The position numbers and the translations under genes are program-made. Source: REEP01 sp964517265 (lineage in GTDB: Bacteria; Pseudomonadota; Alphaproteobacteria; Rhodospirillales; Defluviicoccaceae). Taken from it: 55,802 bases of DNA. The notes under the pieces were generated by a model. The model was not told the DNA's origin and searched no databases. It saw only the letters and a program-made list of their open reading frames with translations. The first letter of the stretch is position 1. Every line of letters begins with the position of its first letter. The stretch lies in NCBI GenBank assembly GCA_964517265.1, contig CAZFBS010000016.1, forward strand, positions 1-55,802, in the 5' to 3' direction. This document shows, in pieces, positions 34,413 through 43,284 of this stretch.

Positions 34413-35570
34413 ATGCCCCAAGGACCGCTTGCTCACTATCGTGGACGTCTGGCCGCCGGCGAGATTCGGCCGGATCCTGCCCAGGAACTTGCCGCGGAGA
34501 AGCTGGAGAGCCTTTATCACGCCTTGATCGACTATCAGCCGGCCGCCGGCCGCAGCGGCTGGAAGGAACGCTTCGGCCTCGCCCGGCGCCGTGCAGACCC
34601 ACCCCAGGGGCTCTATCTCTACGGCGGCGTGGGACGCGGCAAGTCGATGCTGATGGACATGTTCTTTCGCACTGCCCCTGTCGAGCGCAAGCGCCGGGTT
34701 CACTTCCATGCCTTCATGCAGGAGGTTCACGGCGCGCTGAACGCACGGCGGCGGCGCGAGGCGGACGAGACCCTGCGCGGCCGGCCGCGCGCGAAGCCAC
34801 GAGGGCGCGACGACGTGGTCCAGGACGTCGCCCGCGGTCTCGCCGCCGATGCTTGGCTGTTATGTTTTGATGAACTTCAGGTTCAGGATATTGCCGACGC
34901 AATGATCCTCGGGCGTCTGTTCGAAGCCTTCTTCGAAGCCGGGGTGGTTATCGTCGCGACTTCGAACCGGCCGCCGCGGGACCTTTATAAGGACGGCCTG
35001 CAGCGGGAGTTGTTCGTGCCGTTCATCAAGCTGATCGAGCAGAAGCTGGACGTGCTCCATCTCGAGGCCGCGCGCGATTACCGACTGGAGAGCATGCGGA
35101 TGATGGATGTCTATCTGACCCCCCTCGGGGCGGATAGCGATGCGCGCCTGGAGGCCTATTTCCGCCAACTGACCCATGGGGCCGAGGTTGGCCCCGAAAC
35201 GCTGATGGTCAACGGCCGCAAGCTTGAGGTGCCGCGGGCATCCGACGACATCGCGTTCATGTCGTTCCCGGAACTGTGCGAGCAACCGCTGGGGCCGGCG
35301 GACTTTCTGACCTTGGCGCAGAAATACGATGTCATCGTGCTCAGCGGCATCCCCCCATTGAAGCCGGAGAACCGGAACGAGGCCAAGCGCTTCGTGACGC
35401 TGATCGACGCCCTTTACGAGCATAAGGCGAAGCTGATCTGCTCGGCGGCCAAGCCGGCGGACGAGCTTTATCCGGCGGGCGACGGCGCATTCGAATTCGA
35501 GCGGACCGTATCGCGCCTGCATGAGATGCGGAGCGAGGCGTACATCGGCTCTGAACACCTGTCGTCGTGA
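34413..35570 (+). CDS. zapE: Cell division ATPase ZapE (AFG1-like)
   Basis: 385 residues from the ATG at 34413; the ribosome site is weak. It is an AAA-type ATPase with Walker A GLYLYGGVGRGKSMLMDMFF, then RVHFHAFMQEVH, Walker B AWLLCFDELQVQDIADAMIL and the sensor ATSNRPPRDLYKDGLQRELF. These signatures are those of ZapE, which acts on FtsZ, and of mitochondrial AFG1. The gene is commonly found just before mdh in alphaproteobacteria, as here, 181 bases away. A strong 7-base-pair hairpin lies between them (35627-35644). Confidence 0.95.
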   Translation: MPQGPLAHYRGRLAAGEIRPDPAQELAAEKLESLYHALIDYQPAAGRSGWKERFGLARRRADPPQGLYLYGGVGRGKSMLMDMFFRTAPVERKRRVHFHAFMQEVHGALNARRRREADETLRGRPRAKPRGRDDVVQDVARGLAADAWLLCFDELQVQDIADAMILGRLFEAFFEAGVVIVATSNRPPRDLYKDGLQRELFVPFIKLIEQKLDVLHLEAARDYRLESMRMMDVYLTPLGADSDARLEAYFRQLTHGAEVGPETLMVNGRKLEVPRASDDIAFMSFPELCEQPLGPADFLTLAQKYDVIVLSGIPPLKPENRNEAKRFVTLIDALYEHKAKLICSAAKPADELYPAGDGAFEFERTVSRLHEMRSEAYIGSEHLSS

Positions 35571-35751
35571 GGGGGACGCCGCGAAAGCCCGCTTGGCCGA
35601 AGGGCGACGTTGCCTTGCTTCCCTTTCCCTTGCCCTGGCAAGGGGATCGCGTTAGTTAGTTACGCTGCGCTGCGAAATGTAGCGCTTCCATTCGCACAAA
35701 GCGCCCGGTTGAATATTTCCTGATAGCAATCTCCAAATAGGGGGAGGAACC

Positions 35752-36702
35752 ATGGCAAGAAAAAAGATCGCTCTTGTGGGTGCCGGCAACATCGGCGGCA
35801 CGCTGGCGCACCTGATCAGCTTGAAAGAGCTCGGCGACATTGTTCTTTTCGACATCGTTGAAGGCGTTCCGCAAGGAAAGGCTCTGGACATTGCCCAGTC
35901 GGCGCCGGTGGAAGGGGTCAATGCCACGCTGCGCGGCACCAACGACTATGCGGATCTCAAGGGCTCCGATGTGGTGATCGTCACCGCCGGCGTTCCGCGT
36001 AAACCCGGCATGAGCCGCGACGACTTGATCGGAACCAACGTGAAGGTGATGAAGGCGGTCGGCGACGGCATCAAGACCCACTGCCCGGGGGCGTTTGTCA
36101 TCTGCGTGACCAACCCTCTCGACGTGATGGTGTGGGCCCTGCGGGAAATCACCCAGCAGCCGCACAACATGGTGGTCGGGATGGCCGGCGTTCTCGACTC
36201 TGCGCGTTTCCGCCATTTCCTTGCCGAAGAATTCAACGTCTCGGTCGAGGATGTGACGGCTTTCGTGCTCGGCGGGCATGGCGATACGATGGTGCCGCTG
36301 GGGCGCTATTCGACCGTGGCCGGAATTCCGCTGCCCGACCTCGTGAAAATGGGCTGGACCACCCAGGACAAGCTTGACGCCATCGTCCAACGGACCCGCG
36401 ACGGGGGCGCCGAGATCGTCGGCCTACTGAAGACAGGCTCGGCCTTCTACGCGCCGGCAACCTCCGCGATCGCCATGGCCGAGGCCTACCTGAAGGACAA
36501 GAAGCGGCTGTTGCCTTGCGCGGCGTGGTGCGACGGCGTCTACGGCCTGCAGGATACCTATGTCGGCGTGCCGGTCATCATCGGGGCCGGCGGTGTAGAG
36601 CGGATCGTCGAGATCGAGCTGAACAGCGACGAGAAAGCCATGTTCGACCACTCGGTCGGTGCCGTCCGCACACTCGTCGATGTCGCGAAGGGACTGATGT
36701 AG
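35752..36702 (+). CDS. mdh: Malate dehydrogenase (LDH-like type)
   Basis: 316 residues, preceded by AGGGGGAGG. It oxidises malate to oxaloacetate with NAD+. The N-terminal KIALVGAGNIGGTLAHLI binds NAD. Substrate and catalytic residues are in TAGVPRKPGMSRDDL, NPLDVM, GVLDSARFR and GGHGDTMVPL (active-site His). It heads the TCA operon mdh-sucC-sucD-sucA-sucB-lpd. A possible promoter lies in the 180 bases upstream but no consensus is obvious. Confidence 0.97.
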   Translation: MARKKIALVGAGNIGGTLAHLISLKELGDIVLFDIVEGVPQGKALDIAQSAPVEGVNATLRGTNDYADLKGSDVVIVTAGVPRKPGMSRDDLIGTNVKVMKAVGDGIKTHCPGAFVICVTNPLDVMVWALREITQQPHNMVVGMAGVLDSARFRHFLAEEFNVSVEDVTAFVLGGHGDTMVPLGRYSTVAGIPLPDLVKMGWTTQDKLDAIVQRTRDGGAEIVGLLKTGSAFYAPATSAIAMAEAYLKDKKRLLPCAAWCDGVYGLQDTYVGVPVIIGAGGVERIVEIELNSDEKAMFDHSVGAVRTLVDVAKGLM

Positions 36703-36715
36703 GCAGTCAGGGCTC

Positions 36716-36736
36716 ACGCCCGCTGCGATCGGGCGT
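36716..36736 (+). other. Intercistronic hairpin between mdh and sucC
   Basis: Perfect 7-base arms ACGCCCG and CGGGCGT flank a 7-base loop in the 61-base gap. No T tract follows, so it is unlikely to terminate and may instead affect mRNA processing or stability. Confidence 0.5.
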
Positions 36737-36763
36737 CGTGCGTTTAAGGGAAGAGGGGACCTC

Positions 36764-37933
36764 ATGAACATTCACGAATACCAAGCCAAGCAACTTCTTG
36801 CCAAATACGGGGTCGCGGTTCCACGCGGAAACGTCGTCTATACCAAGCCTGAGGCGGAAGCCGTGGCGAAGGATCTCGGGGGGCCGGTGTGGGTCGTCAA
36901 GGCGCAGATCCACGCGGGCGGCCGCGGCAAGGGCGGCGGCGTCAAGGTGGTCAAATCTATCGAAGACGTCGTGTCCGCGACATCGAACATGCTCGGCATG
37001 ACCCTGGTGACCCACCAGACCGGACCCAAGGGCAAGGAAGTCAAGCGGGTTTACGTCGAGGAAGGCTGCGATATCAAGCGCGAGCTCTACATGAGCATTC
37101 TGATCGACCGGGCCAGGTCACGGATCACGATCATGGCGTCCACCGAGGGCGGCATGGACATCGAGCATGTTGCCGAGACGACGCCCGAGAAGATCTTGAA
37201 GGTTACGATCGATCCGGCCATCGGCATTCAGCCGTTCCATGCCCGCAAGGTTGCGTTCGGGCTCGGTTTGGAGGGCAAGCAGGTCGGCTCTTGCGTCAAG
37301 TTCATCATCGCGATGTACAACGCCTTCACTGATCTGGATGCGAGCTTGGTTGAGATCAACCCGCTGGTCGTGACCGGGGCCGGCGACGTGATCGCCCTCG
37401 ACGCCAAGATGAACTTCGACGACAACGCGCTGTTCCGCCACCGGGATGTGGAGGAATTGCGCGACGAGTCGGAGGAGGACCCGGCGGAGTTGGAAGCCGC
37501 CCGCCACGACCTCAATTACATTCGGCTCGACGGCAACATCGGCTGCATGGTCAATGGGGCCGGCCTTGCCATGGCGACGATGGATATCATCAAGCTGTGC
37601 GGCGGTGAGCCCGCCAACTTCCTCGATGTCGGCGGTGGCGCCACCAAGGATCGGGTGACCGAGGCGTTCAAGATCATCCTGCGCGATCCCAACGTGGAAG
37701 GCATTCTGGTCAACATCTTCGGCGGTATCATGCGCTGCGATGTGATTGCCGAGGGTGTCGTCGCCGCGGCACGCGAGGTCAGCCTCAACGTGCCATTGGT
37801 GGTACGCCTGGAAGGCACCAATGTCGAACTCGGCAAGAAAATCCTCGCTGAATCCGGTCTGCCCATCGTATCTGCCGACGATCTGGGTGACGCCGCACAA
37901 AAAATCGTCAAGGCCGTGAAGGAGGCCGCATAA
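36764..37933 (+). CDS. sucC: Succinyl-CoA synthetase (ADP-forming) beta subunit
   Basis: 389 residues. With SucD it converts succinyl-CoA to succinate with formation of ATP or GTP. The ATP-grasp domain opens with MNIHEYQAKQLLAKYGVAVP and contains VVKAQIHAGGRGKGGGVK. The C-terminal ligase-CoA domain has GNIGCMVNGAGLAMATMD, FLDVGGGATKD and NIFGGIMRCD, which contacts the alpha subunit. Its TAA is immediately followed by the sucD ATG. Confidence 0.98.
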   Translation: MNIHEYQAKQLLAKYGVAVPRGNVVYTKPEAEAVAKDLGGPVWVVKAQIHAGGRGKGGGVKVVKSIEDVVSATSNMLGMTLVTHQTGPKGKEVKRVYVEEGCDIKRELYMSILIDRARSRITIMASTEGGMDIEHVAETTPEKILKVTIDPAIGIQPFHARKVAFGLGLEGKQVGSCVKFIIAMYNAFTDLDASLVEINPLVVTGAGDVIALDAKMNFDDNALFRHRDVEELRDESEEDPAELEAARHDLNYIRLDGNIGCMVNGAGLAMATMDIIKLCGGEPANFLDVGGGATKDRVTEAFKIILRDPNVEGILVNIFGGIMRCDVIAEGVVAAAREVSLNVPLVVRLEGTNVELGKKILAESGLPIVSADDLGDAAQKIVKAVKEAA

Positions 37934-38809
37934 ATGGCCGTCATCGTCAATTCCGATACCAAAGTCATCTGCCAGGGTTTCACCGGTGCCCAAGGCACGT
38001 TCCACTCCGAACAGGCCATTGCCTACGGCACCAAAATGGTCGGCGGGATCACTCCGGGGAAAGGGGGAACCAAGCACCTCGACCTTCCGGTGTTCGATAC
38101 CGTCGAGGACGCCGTCAACGCCACCGGTGCCAATGCCACGGTGATCTACGTTCCGCCGCCGTTTGCGGCCGATGCCATGCTGGAGGCGATCGACGCAGAA
38201 ATCGAACTCGCCGTCTGTATTACTGAAGGCATTCCGGTCCAGGACATGCTCAAGGTCAAGCGGGCCCTGCATGATTCGAAAACTCGCCTGATCGGCCCCA
38301 ACTGTCCGGGAATCATTACGCCGGGCCAATGCAAGATCGGCATCATGCCGGGCCATATCCATTCTCCAGGCAAGATCGGCATCGTCTCGCGGTCCGGCAC
38401 CCTGACTTACGAGGCCGTTGCCCAGACCACCGTCACCGGTCTCGGACAGACCACATGCATCGGCATCGGCGGCGATCCGCTCAACGGCACCAACTTCGTC
38501 GACTGCCTTGAGGCCTTCCTCAAGGACGAGGCGACCGAGGGCATTGTCATGATCGGAGAGATCGGCGGTACCGCTGAGGAAGAAGCGGCCGATTTCATCA
38601 AGCAATCGAAGACCAACAAGCCGGTTGTCGGCTTCATCGCCGGGCTGACTGCCCCGCCGGGACGCCGAATGGGACACGCGGGCGCCATTATCTCTGGCGG
38701 AAAAGGGACTGCTGGGGATAAGATCGAAGCCTTAAAAAGCGCGGGCATCCATGTCGCCGACTCGCCGGCTACAATCGGCAGCGCGATGGTGGAGGCGATG
38801 CGCGGATAA
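37934..38809 (+). CDS. sucD: Succinyl-CoA synthetase alpha subunit
   Basis: 291 residues. It has the CoA-binding N-terminal Rossmann domain (VICQGFTGAQGTFHSEQAI), LIGPNCPGIITPGQCKIGIM, SRSGTLTYEA and GIGGDPLNGTNF. The phosphohistidine is in GRRMGHAGAII. It starts with no gap after sucC, so the two are probably translationally coupled, giving equal subunits. Confidence 0.98.
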   Translation: MAVIVNSDTKVICQGFTGAQGTFHSEQAIAYGTKMVGGITPGKGGTKHLDLPVFDTVEDAVNATGANATVIYVPPPFAADAMLEAIDAEIELAVCITEGIPVQDMLKVKRALHDSKTRLIGPNCPGIITPGQCKIGIMPGHIHSPGKIGIVSRSGTLTYEAVAQTTVTGLGQTTCIGIGGDPLNGTNFVDCLEAFLKDEATEGIVMIGEIGGTAEEEAADFIKQSKTNKPVVGFIAGLTAPPGRRMGHAGAIISGGKGTAGDKIEALKSAGIHVADSPATIGSAMVEAMRG

Positions 38810-38871
38810 GCGTCGATCGCATCAACACTGGGAGGGGCGCGGCCCGAAAAGCGCCGTGTCTTCGCGTTACC

Positions 38872-41772
38872 ATGGGAAGCATACAAGAAACGATCTTATC
38901 GGGAGCGAACGCAAACTACGTCGCTGAACTGTACCGCCGCTTTGCGGACGACCCCAGCTCGGTTGATCCGAGCTGGGCTTCATTTTTTCAAGAGCTGGGC
39001 GACGAACATCGAGCCATCGTCGCCGACCTAGATGGGCCGAGCTGGGCCCCGGCGGCTCCGGCACGGTCATCTCCTGATGCCGCGAAACCCGCTGCGGATA
39101 CCGGAGGCGCGAAAGCGCGGCCGACCGATGCGGAAATTCGGACTGCGGCGCTCGACTCCATCCGGGCGCTGATGCTGATCCGGCTTTACCGCGTTCGCGG
39201 CCATCTGATCGCCAATTTCGATCCCCTCGGGCTGGAAGGGCGCAAGTACCATCCGGAACTCGATCCCAAGACCTGGGGATTCACCGACGCCGACCTCGAC
39301 CGGCCGATTTTCATCAACAATGTTCTCGGCCTGGAGAAGGCGACGCTGCGGCAGATCCTGCAGATCCTGCGGGAGACCTACTGCGGCTCGATCGGCGTCG
39401 AGTTCATGCATATCCAGAATCCGGAGGAAAAAGCCTGGATTCAACAAAGGATCGAAGGGATCCGCAATCAGACCCAATTCACCGCCACCGGCAAACGCGC
39501 GATCCTCGAGCGCCTCATCGAGGCGGAAGGCTTCGAGCAATTCCTTCACTTGAAGTACACCGGCACCAAACGCTTCGGTCTCGATGGCGGCGAGGCGATG
39601 GTTCCGGCGATCGAGCAAATCCTCAAGCGCGGCGGGCAGTTGGGGGTCAAGGAAGTTGTTCTCGGCATGCCTCACCGTGGCCGCCTCAACGTCCTCGCCA
39701 ACATCATGTGCAAGCCATACGTCGCCATTCTCGCGGAGTTCCAGGGGACGCTGACCAGTCCGGAGGAAGTCCAGGGGTCCGGCGATGTCAAATATCACCT
39801 CGGCACATCCTCCGATCGGGTGTTTGACGGCAATGAGATTCACCTCTCGCTGACGGCGAACCCCTCGCACCTGGAAGCGGTCAATCCGGTGGTGCTAGGC
39901 AAGGTTCGCGCCAAGCAGACCCAGCGCCAAGACCAGGAGCGCCGGGAAGTTCTCGCGGTATTGTTGCACGGGGACGCCGCATTCGCCGGCCAGGGTTTGG
40001 TTGCCGAATGCTTCGGCCTCTCCGAGCTGAAAGGTTATCGCACCGGCGGCACGATCCATTTGATCGTCAACAATCAGATCGGCTTCACCACCAGCCCGGC
40101 CCATTCGCGCTCATCACCTTATCCATCCGACGTGGCGAAGATGGTCCAGGCGCCGATTTTCCACGTCAATGGCGACGATCCGGAAGCTGTGGTGCACGTT
40201 GCGCGCATCGCGACGGAGTTCCGACAGGAATTCAATCGGGATGTCGTTGTCGACATGTTCTGCTATCGGCGCTTCGGGCACAACGAAGCCGACGAGCCCT
40301 CCTTCACCCAGCCGATCATGTACAAGACGATTGCCCGGCACCCGACGACACAGGAGATCTACGCAAAGAAGCTGATCGAAAGCGGAGAGATGACCGCGGA
40401 AGAAATCGAGGCGATCAGCAAAAAATTCCGCACGCGACTGGAGCAGGATTTCGAAGCGGCCGGCAACTACAAGGTCAACAAGGCTGATTGGCTGCAAGGC
40501 AAGTGGCACAGCATGAAAACGGTCACGGGTGAAGAGGAGGCCCGTGACGCCGACACTTCGGTCTCTCTGGAGTTGCTCAAGACTGTGGGCAATGCCATCG
40601 CCTATTCTCCGGACGAATTCAATGCCAACCGCAAGATCCTGCGGCTGCTGGCTGCCCGGAAAAAGATGGTCGAGACCGGTGAAGACCTCGACTGGGCCAT
40701 GGCCGAGGCACTCGCCTTTGGCTCCCTGCTTGCCGAGGGTGTACCGGTTCGCATCTCGGGCCAGGATTCGCGTCGGGGGACGTTCTCTCACCGCCATGCT
40801 GTTCTGATCGATCAGGAAGACGAACACGCGTATATTCCTCTCAACCACGTCAGCGACGGACAAGCGGCGCTGGACATCATCGACAGCCCGTTGTCGGAAG
40901 CGTCGGTGCTTGGCTTTGAATACGGCTATTCCCTCGCGGAGCCCGATGCCCTCGTCATCTGGGAAGCGCAGTTTGGTGACTTTGCCAATGGCGCCCAGGT
41001 CATCATCGACCAGTTCATTTCTTCCGGGGAATCGAAGTGGCTGCGGTTGTCTGGGCTCGTCATGCTGCTCCCCCACGGCTACGAGGGACAGGGACCCGAA
41101 CATTCATCGGCTCGTCTGGAGCGCTTCCTGCAACTGTGCGCCGAGGACAACCTGCAAGTCCTGAACTGCACCACACCGGCCAACTATTTCCACGCGCTGC
41201 GCCGGCAGGTCCGCCGCAACTACCGCAAGCCGCTGGTGGTGATGGCGCCGAAATCCCTGCTTCGGCATAAGCTTGTTGTCTCGACGCTGGCCGACATGGG
41301 GCCGGGGACGCGGTTCCGACGGGTCATCCCGGAGGTCGATCCGCTGGTTGCCGACAGCGACGTCAAGCGGCTGGTGCTGTGCTGCGGGAAGGTTTACTAC
41401 GATCTGCTGCAGGCACGTCGAGACGAGGGGATCGACGATGTTGCGATCGTTCGCGTCGAGCAGCTCTATCCATGGCCGCGGCAATCGATCATCGCTCAAC
41501 TCCAACGCTATTCCAACGCACAGCTCGTCTGGTGTCAGGAAGAGCCGGCCAATATGGGATCGTGGACCTTCATCCTGCCTCGCCTGATCAACATCCTGGA
41601 AGAGTTGAAGCGGGATCAGGTTCTGCCGACGTATGTCGGCCGAAAGGCGGCCGCATCGACGGCAACGGGATTGTTCAAGGTGCACGTGCAGGAACAAACG
41701 CAGCTTGTGAAACAAGCGCTCAGCGTGGATTTGGCGACAATTCCGCAGCCATTCCGGCGCGTCGCCCGCTGA
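38872..41772 (+). CDS. sucA: 2-oxoglutarate dehydrogenase E1 component
   Basis: 966 residues. A thiamine-diphosphate enzyme that decarboxylates 2-oxoglutarate and loads the succinyl group onto the E2 lipoyl arm. The N-terminus (ANANYVAELYRRFADDPSSVDPSW) binds E2. The core has GMPHRGRLNVLANI, HLSLTANPSHLEAVNPVV, NNQIGFTTSP, the ThDP motif at VNGDDPEAVVHVAR to RFGHNEADEPSFTQP, and SGQDSRRGTFSHRHAVL. No close Shine-Dalgarno precedes the ATG; a GGAGG lies about 36 bases upstream. Confidence 0.98.
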   Translation: MGSIQETILSGANANYVAELYRRFADDPSSVDPSWASFFQELGDEHRAIVADLDGPSWAPAAPARSSPDAAKPAADTGGAKARPTDAEIRTAALDSIRALMLIRLYRVRGHLIANFDPLGLEGRKYHPELDPKTWGFTDADLDRPIFINNVLGLEKATLRQILQILRETYCGSIGVEFMHIQNPEEKAWIQQRIEGIRNQTQFTATGKRAILERLIEAEGFEQFLHLKYTGTKRFGLDGGEAMVPAIEQILKRGGQLGVKEVVLGMPHRGRLNVLANIMCKPYVAILAEFQGTLTSPEEVQGSGDVKYHLGTSSDRVFDGNEIHLSLTANPSHLEAVNPVVLGKVRAKQTQRQDQERREVLAVLLHGDAAFAGQGLVAECFGLSELKGYRTGGTIHLIVNNQIGFTTSPAHSRSSPYPSDVAKMVQAPIFHVNGDDPEAVVHVARIATEFRQEFNRDVVVDMFCYRRFGHNEADEPSFTQPIMYKTIARHPTTQEIYAKKLIESGEMTAEEIEAISKKFRTRLEQDFEAAGNYKVNKADWLQGKWHSMKTVTGEEEARDADTSVSLELLKTVGNAIAYSPDEFNANRKILRLLAARKKMVETGEDLDWAMAEALAFGSLLAEGVPVRISGQDSRRGTFSHRHAVLIDQEDEHAYIPLNHVSDGQAALDIIDSPLSEASVLGFEYGYSLAEPDALVIWEAQFGDFANGAQVIIDQFISSGESKWLRLSGLVMLLPHGYEGQGPEHSSARLERFLQLCAEDNLQVLNCTTPANYFHALRRQVRRNYRKPLVVMAPKSLLRHKLVVSTLADMGPGTRFRRVIPEVDPLVADSDVKRLVLCCGKVYYDLLQARRDEGIDDVAIVRVEQLYPWPRQSIIAQLQRYSNAQLVWCQEEPANMGSWTFILPRLINILEELKRDQVLPTYVGRKAAASTATGLFKVHVQEQTQLVKQALSVDLATIPQPFRRVAR

Positions 41773-41793
41773 GAACGTCTGAAAGGCATGACT

Positions 41794-41819
41794 CAGGCGG
41801 CCGGCCGACCGGCCGCCTG
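41794..41819 (+). other. Strong intercistronic hairpin between sucA and sucB
   Basis: Perfect 11-base arms (41794-41804 and 41809-41819), all but one pair on each side of CAGGCGGCCGG being GC-rich, around a CCGA tetraloop. There is no following T tract. It sits 22 bases after the sucA stop and about 87 bases before sucB, and may separate or stabilise the two parts of the message. Confidence 0.6.
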
Positions 41820-41905
41820 CCAATGGGGACACCATCAAGCCGGCGCGTCGTTTCCGTTGAACACCAAGAAGGCGAGCCAAGGGCGAATACGCAGATGAGG
41901 GGGCG

Positions 41906-43234
41906 ATGACAACCGAAATCAAGGTGCCGACACTGGGTGAGTCCGTGAGCGAAGCAACGGTTGCCAAGTGGTTCAAGGCTGAGGGCGACCCGGTGGCGAT
42001 GGACGAAGCGCTGGTCGAGCTCGAGACGGACAAGGTGACGCTGGAGGTCAATGCCCCTGCGGGGGGTGTTCTGGAGCAGATTGCGGCACCGGAAGGAACC
42101 GAAATTTCCGTCGGCGGCCTGCTCGGCCTGATTGCAGAGGGCGAAGGCGCCGCGGCCGCGCCGGAACGAAAAGAGGAGTCAAAAGCGGCGGCTCCACAAG
42201 AAGAGACGAAGAAGGAGCCAAAGCCCCAGCAGACGGCGGCTGCCGCGCAAGCGGCCGAGCCGGAGGGAGCGTTGTCACCGGCGGTGCGCAAGCTGGTCGA
42301 GGAGCATGATCTTGATCCGTCGACAATTCCGGCGAGCGGCAAGGACGGTCGCTTGACCAAGGGCGACGTCCTGGCGTTCGTCGAGGGTGGAGCGGGACGC
42401 AAGGATCAGGGACGAACTCAGGACGCAGCACCCCCAGCCAAGCCTGCCCCCGAGCCGGCTCCCGAGGGCGGCACTCAACCGCAACAACGGCCGCCGGCGG
42501 CCGTTGTACCGTTCCCGAGTCGGCCGGAAGGGCCGCGCGAGGAGCGCGTGCGGATGACCCGGCTGCGAAAGATGGTGGCCGCGCGCCTGAAGTCGGCCCA
42601 GAACACGGCTGCGATGCTCACCACCTTCAATGAGGTGGACATGACGCAAGCCACGGCGATGCGCAATCGCTATCGCGACGCCTTCGAGAAGAAGCACGGG
42701 GTTCGCCTTGGCTTCATGTCGATGTTCGTCAAGGCCGCGGTGGTCGCGCTGCAGGAGTTTCCCGCCGTCAACGCGGAAATCGATGGCGAGGATATCGTCT
42801 ACAAGAACCATTACGACATTGCGATTGCCGTGTCTTCGCCGCAAGGGTTGGTCGTTCCGGTTCTTCGCGACGCCGATATGCTCGGCTTTGCTGAGATTGA
42901 AATGAAAATCGGCGAGTTTGCCAAACGGGCACGCGAAGGTCGTCTCACCATGGAGGAGATGCAGGGCGGCACGTTCACCATTACCAATGGCGGCGTCTTC
43001 GGCTCGTTGATGTCGACGCCTATCCTCAATCCACCGCAGTCGGGCATTCTCGGCATGCATAAGGTTCAGCAGCGGCCGATGGTCATGCCGGACGGAAAGA
43101 TCGAGGCGCGGCCGATGATGTATGTCGCCCTCAGCTACGATCACCGGATCGTCGACGGCCGCGACGCGGTGTCGTTCCTGGTCCGGATCAAGGAGTGCGT
43201 CGAGGATCCGCAGCGGATCCTGTTGTCGACCTGA
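41906..43234 (+). CDS. sucB: Dihydrolipoyllysine succinyltransferase E2 component
   Basis: 442 residues. The core of the 2-oxoglutarate dehydrogenase complex. Domain order: one lipoyl domain (lipoylated Lys in ELETDKVTLEVNAP, around residue 43), an Ala/Pro/Glu linker, a peripheral-subunit-binding domain (SPAVRKLVEEHDLDPSTIPASGKDGRLTKGDV), a second linker, and the catalytic domain with LSYDHRIVDGRDAV containing the active-site His and Asp. Located between sucA and lpd. Confidence 0.98.
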   Translation: MTTEIKVPTLGESVSEATVAKWFKAEGDPVAMDEALVELETDKVTLEVNAPAGGVLEQIAAPEGTEISVGGLLGLIAEGEGAAAAPERKEESKAAAPQEETKKEPKPQQTAAAAQAAEPEGALSPAVRKLVEEHDLDPSTIPASGKDGRLTKGDVLAFVEGGAGRKDQGRTQDAAPPAKPAPEPAPEGGTQPQQRPPAAVVPFPSRPEGPREERVRMTRLRKMVAARLKSAQNTAAMLTTFNEVDMTQATAMRNRYRDAFEKKHGVRLGFMSMFVKAAVVALQEFPAVNAEIDGEDIVYKNHYDIAIAVSSPQGLVVPVLRDADMLGFAEIEMKIGEFAKRAREGRLTMEEMQGGTFTITNGGVFGSLMSTPILNPPQSGILGMHKVQQRPMVMPDGKIEARPMMYVALSYDHRIVDGRDAVSFLVRIKECVEDPQRILLST

Positions 43235-43284
43235 GAGAACCGGCACCGCCTGACGGGGGTCGGGAAAAAGCAAGCGGGGAAATC

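Noticed and set aside
37118..38677. Long open frame antisense to sucC and sucD
   Set aside because: No family features, and sucC and sucD are fully conserved on the other strand.
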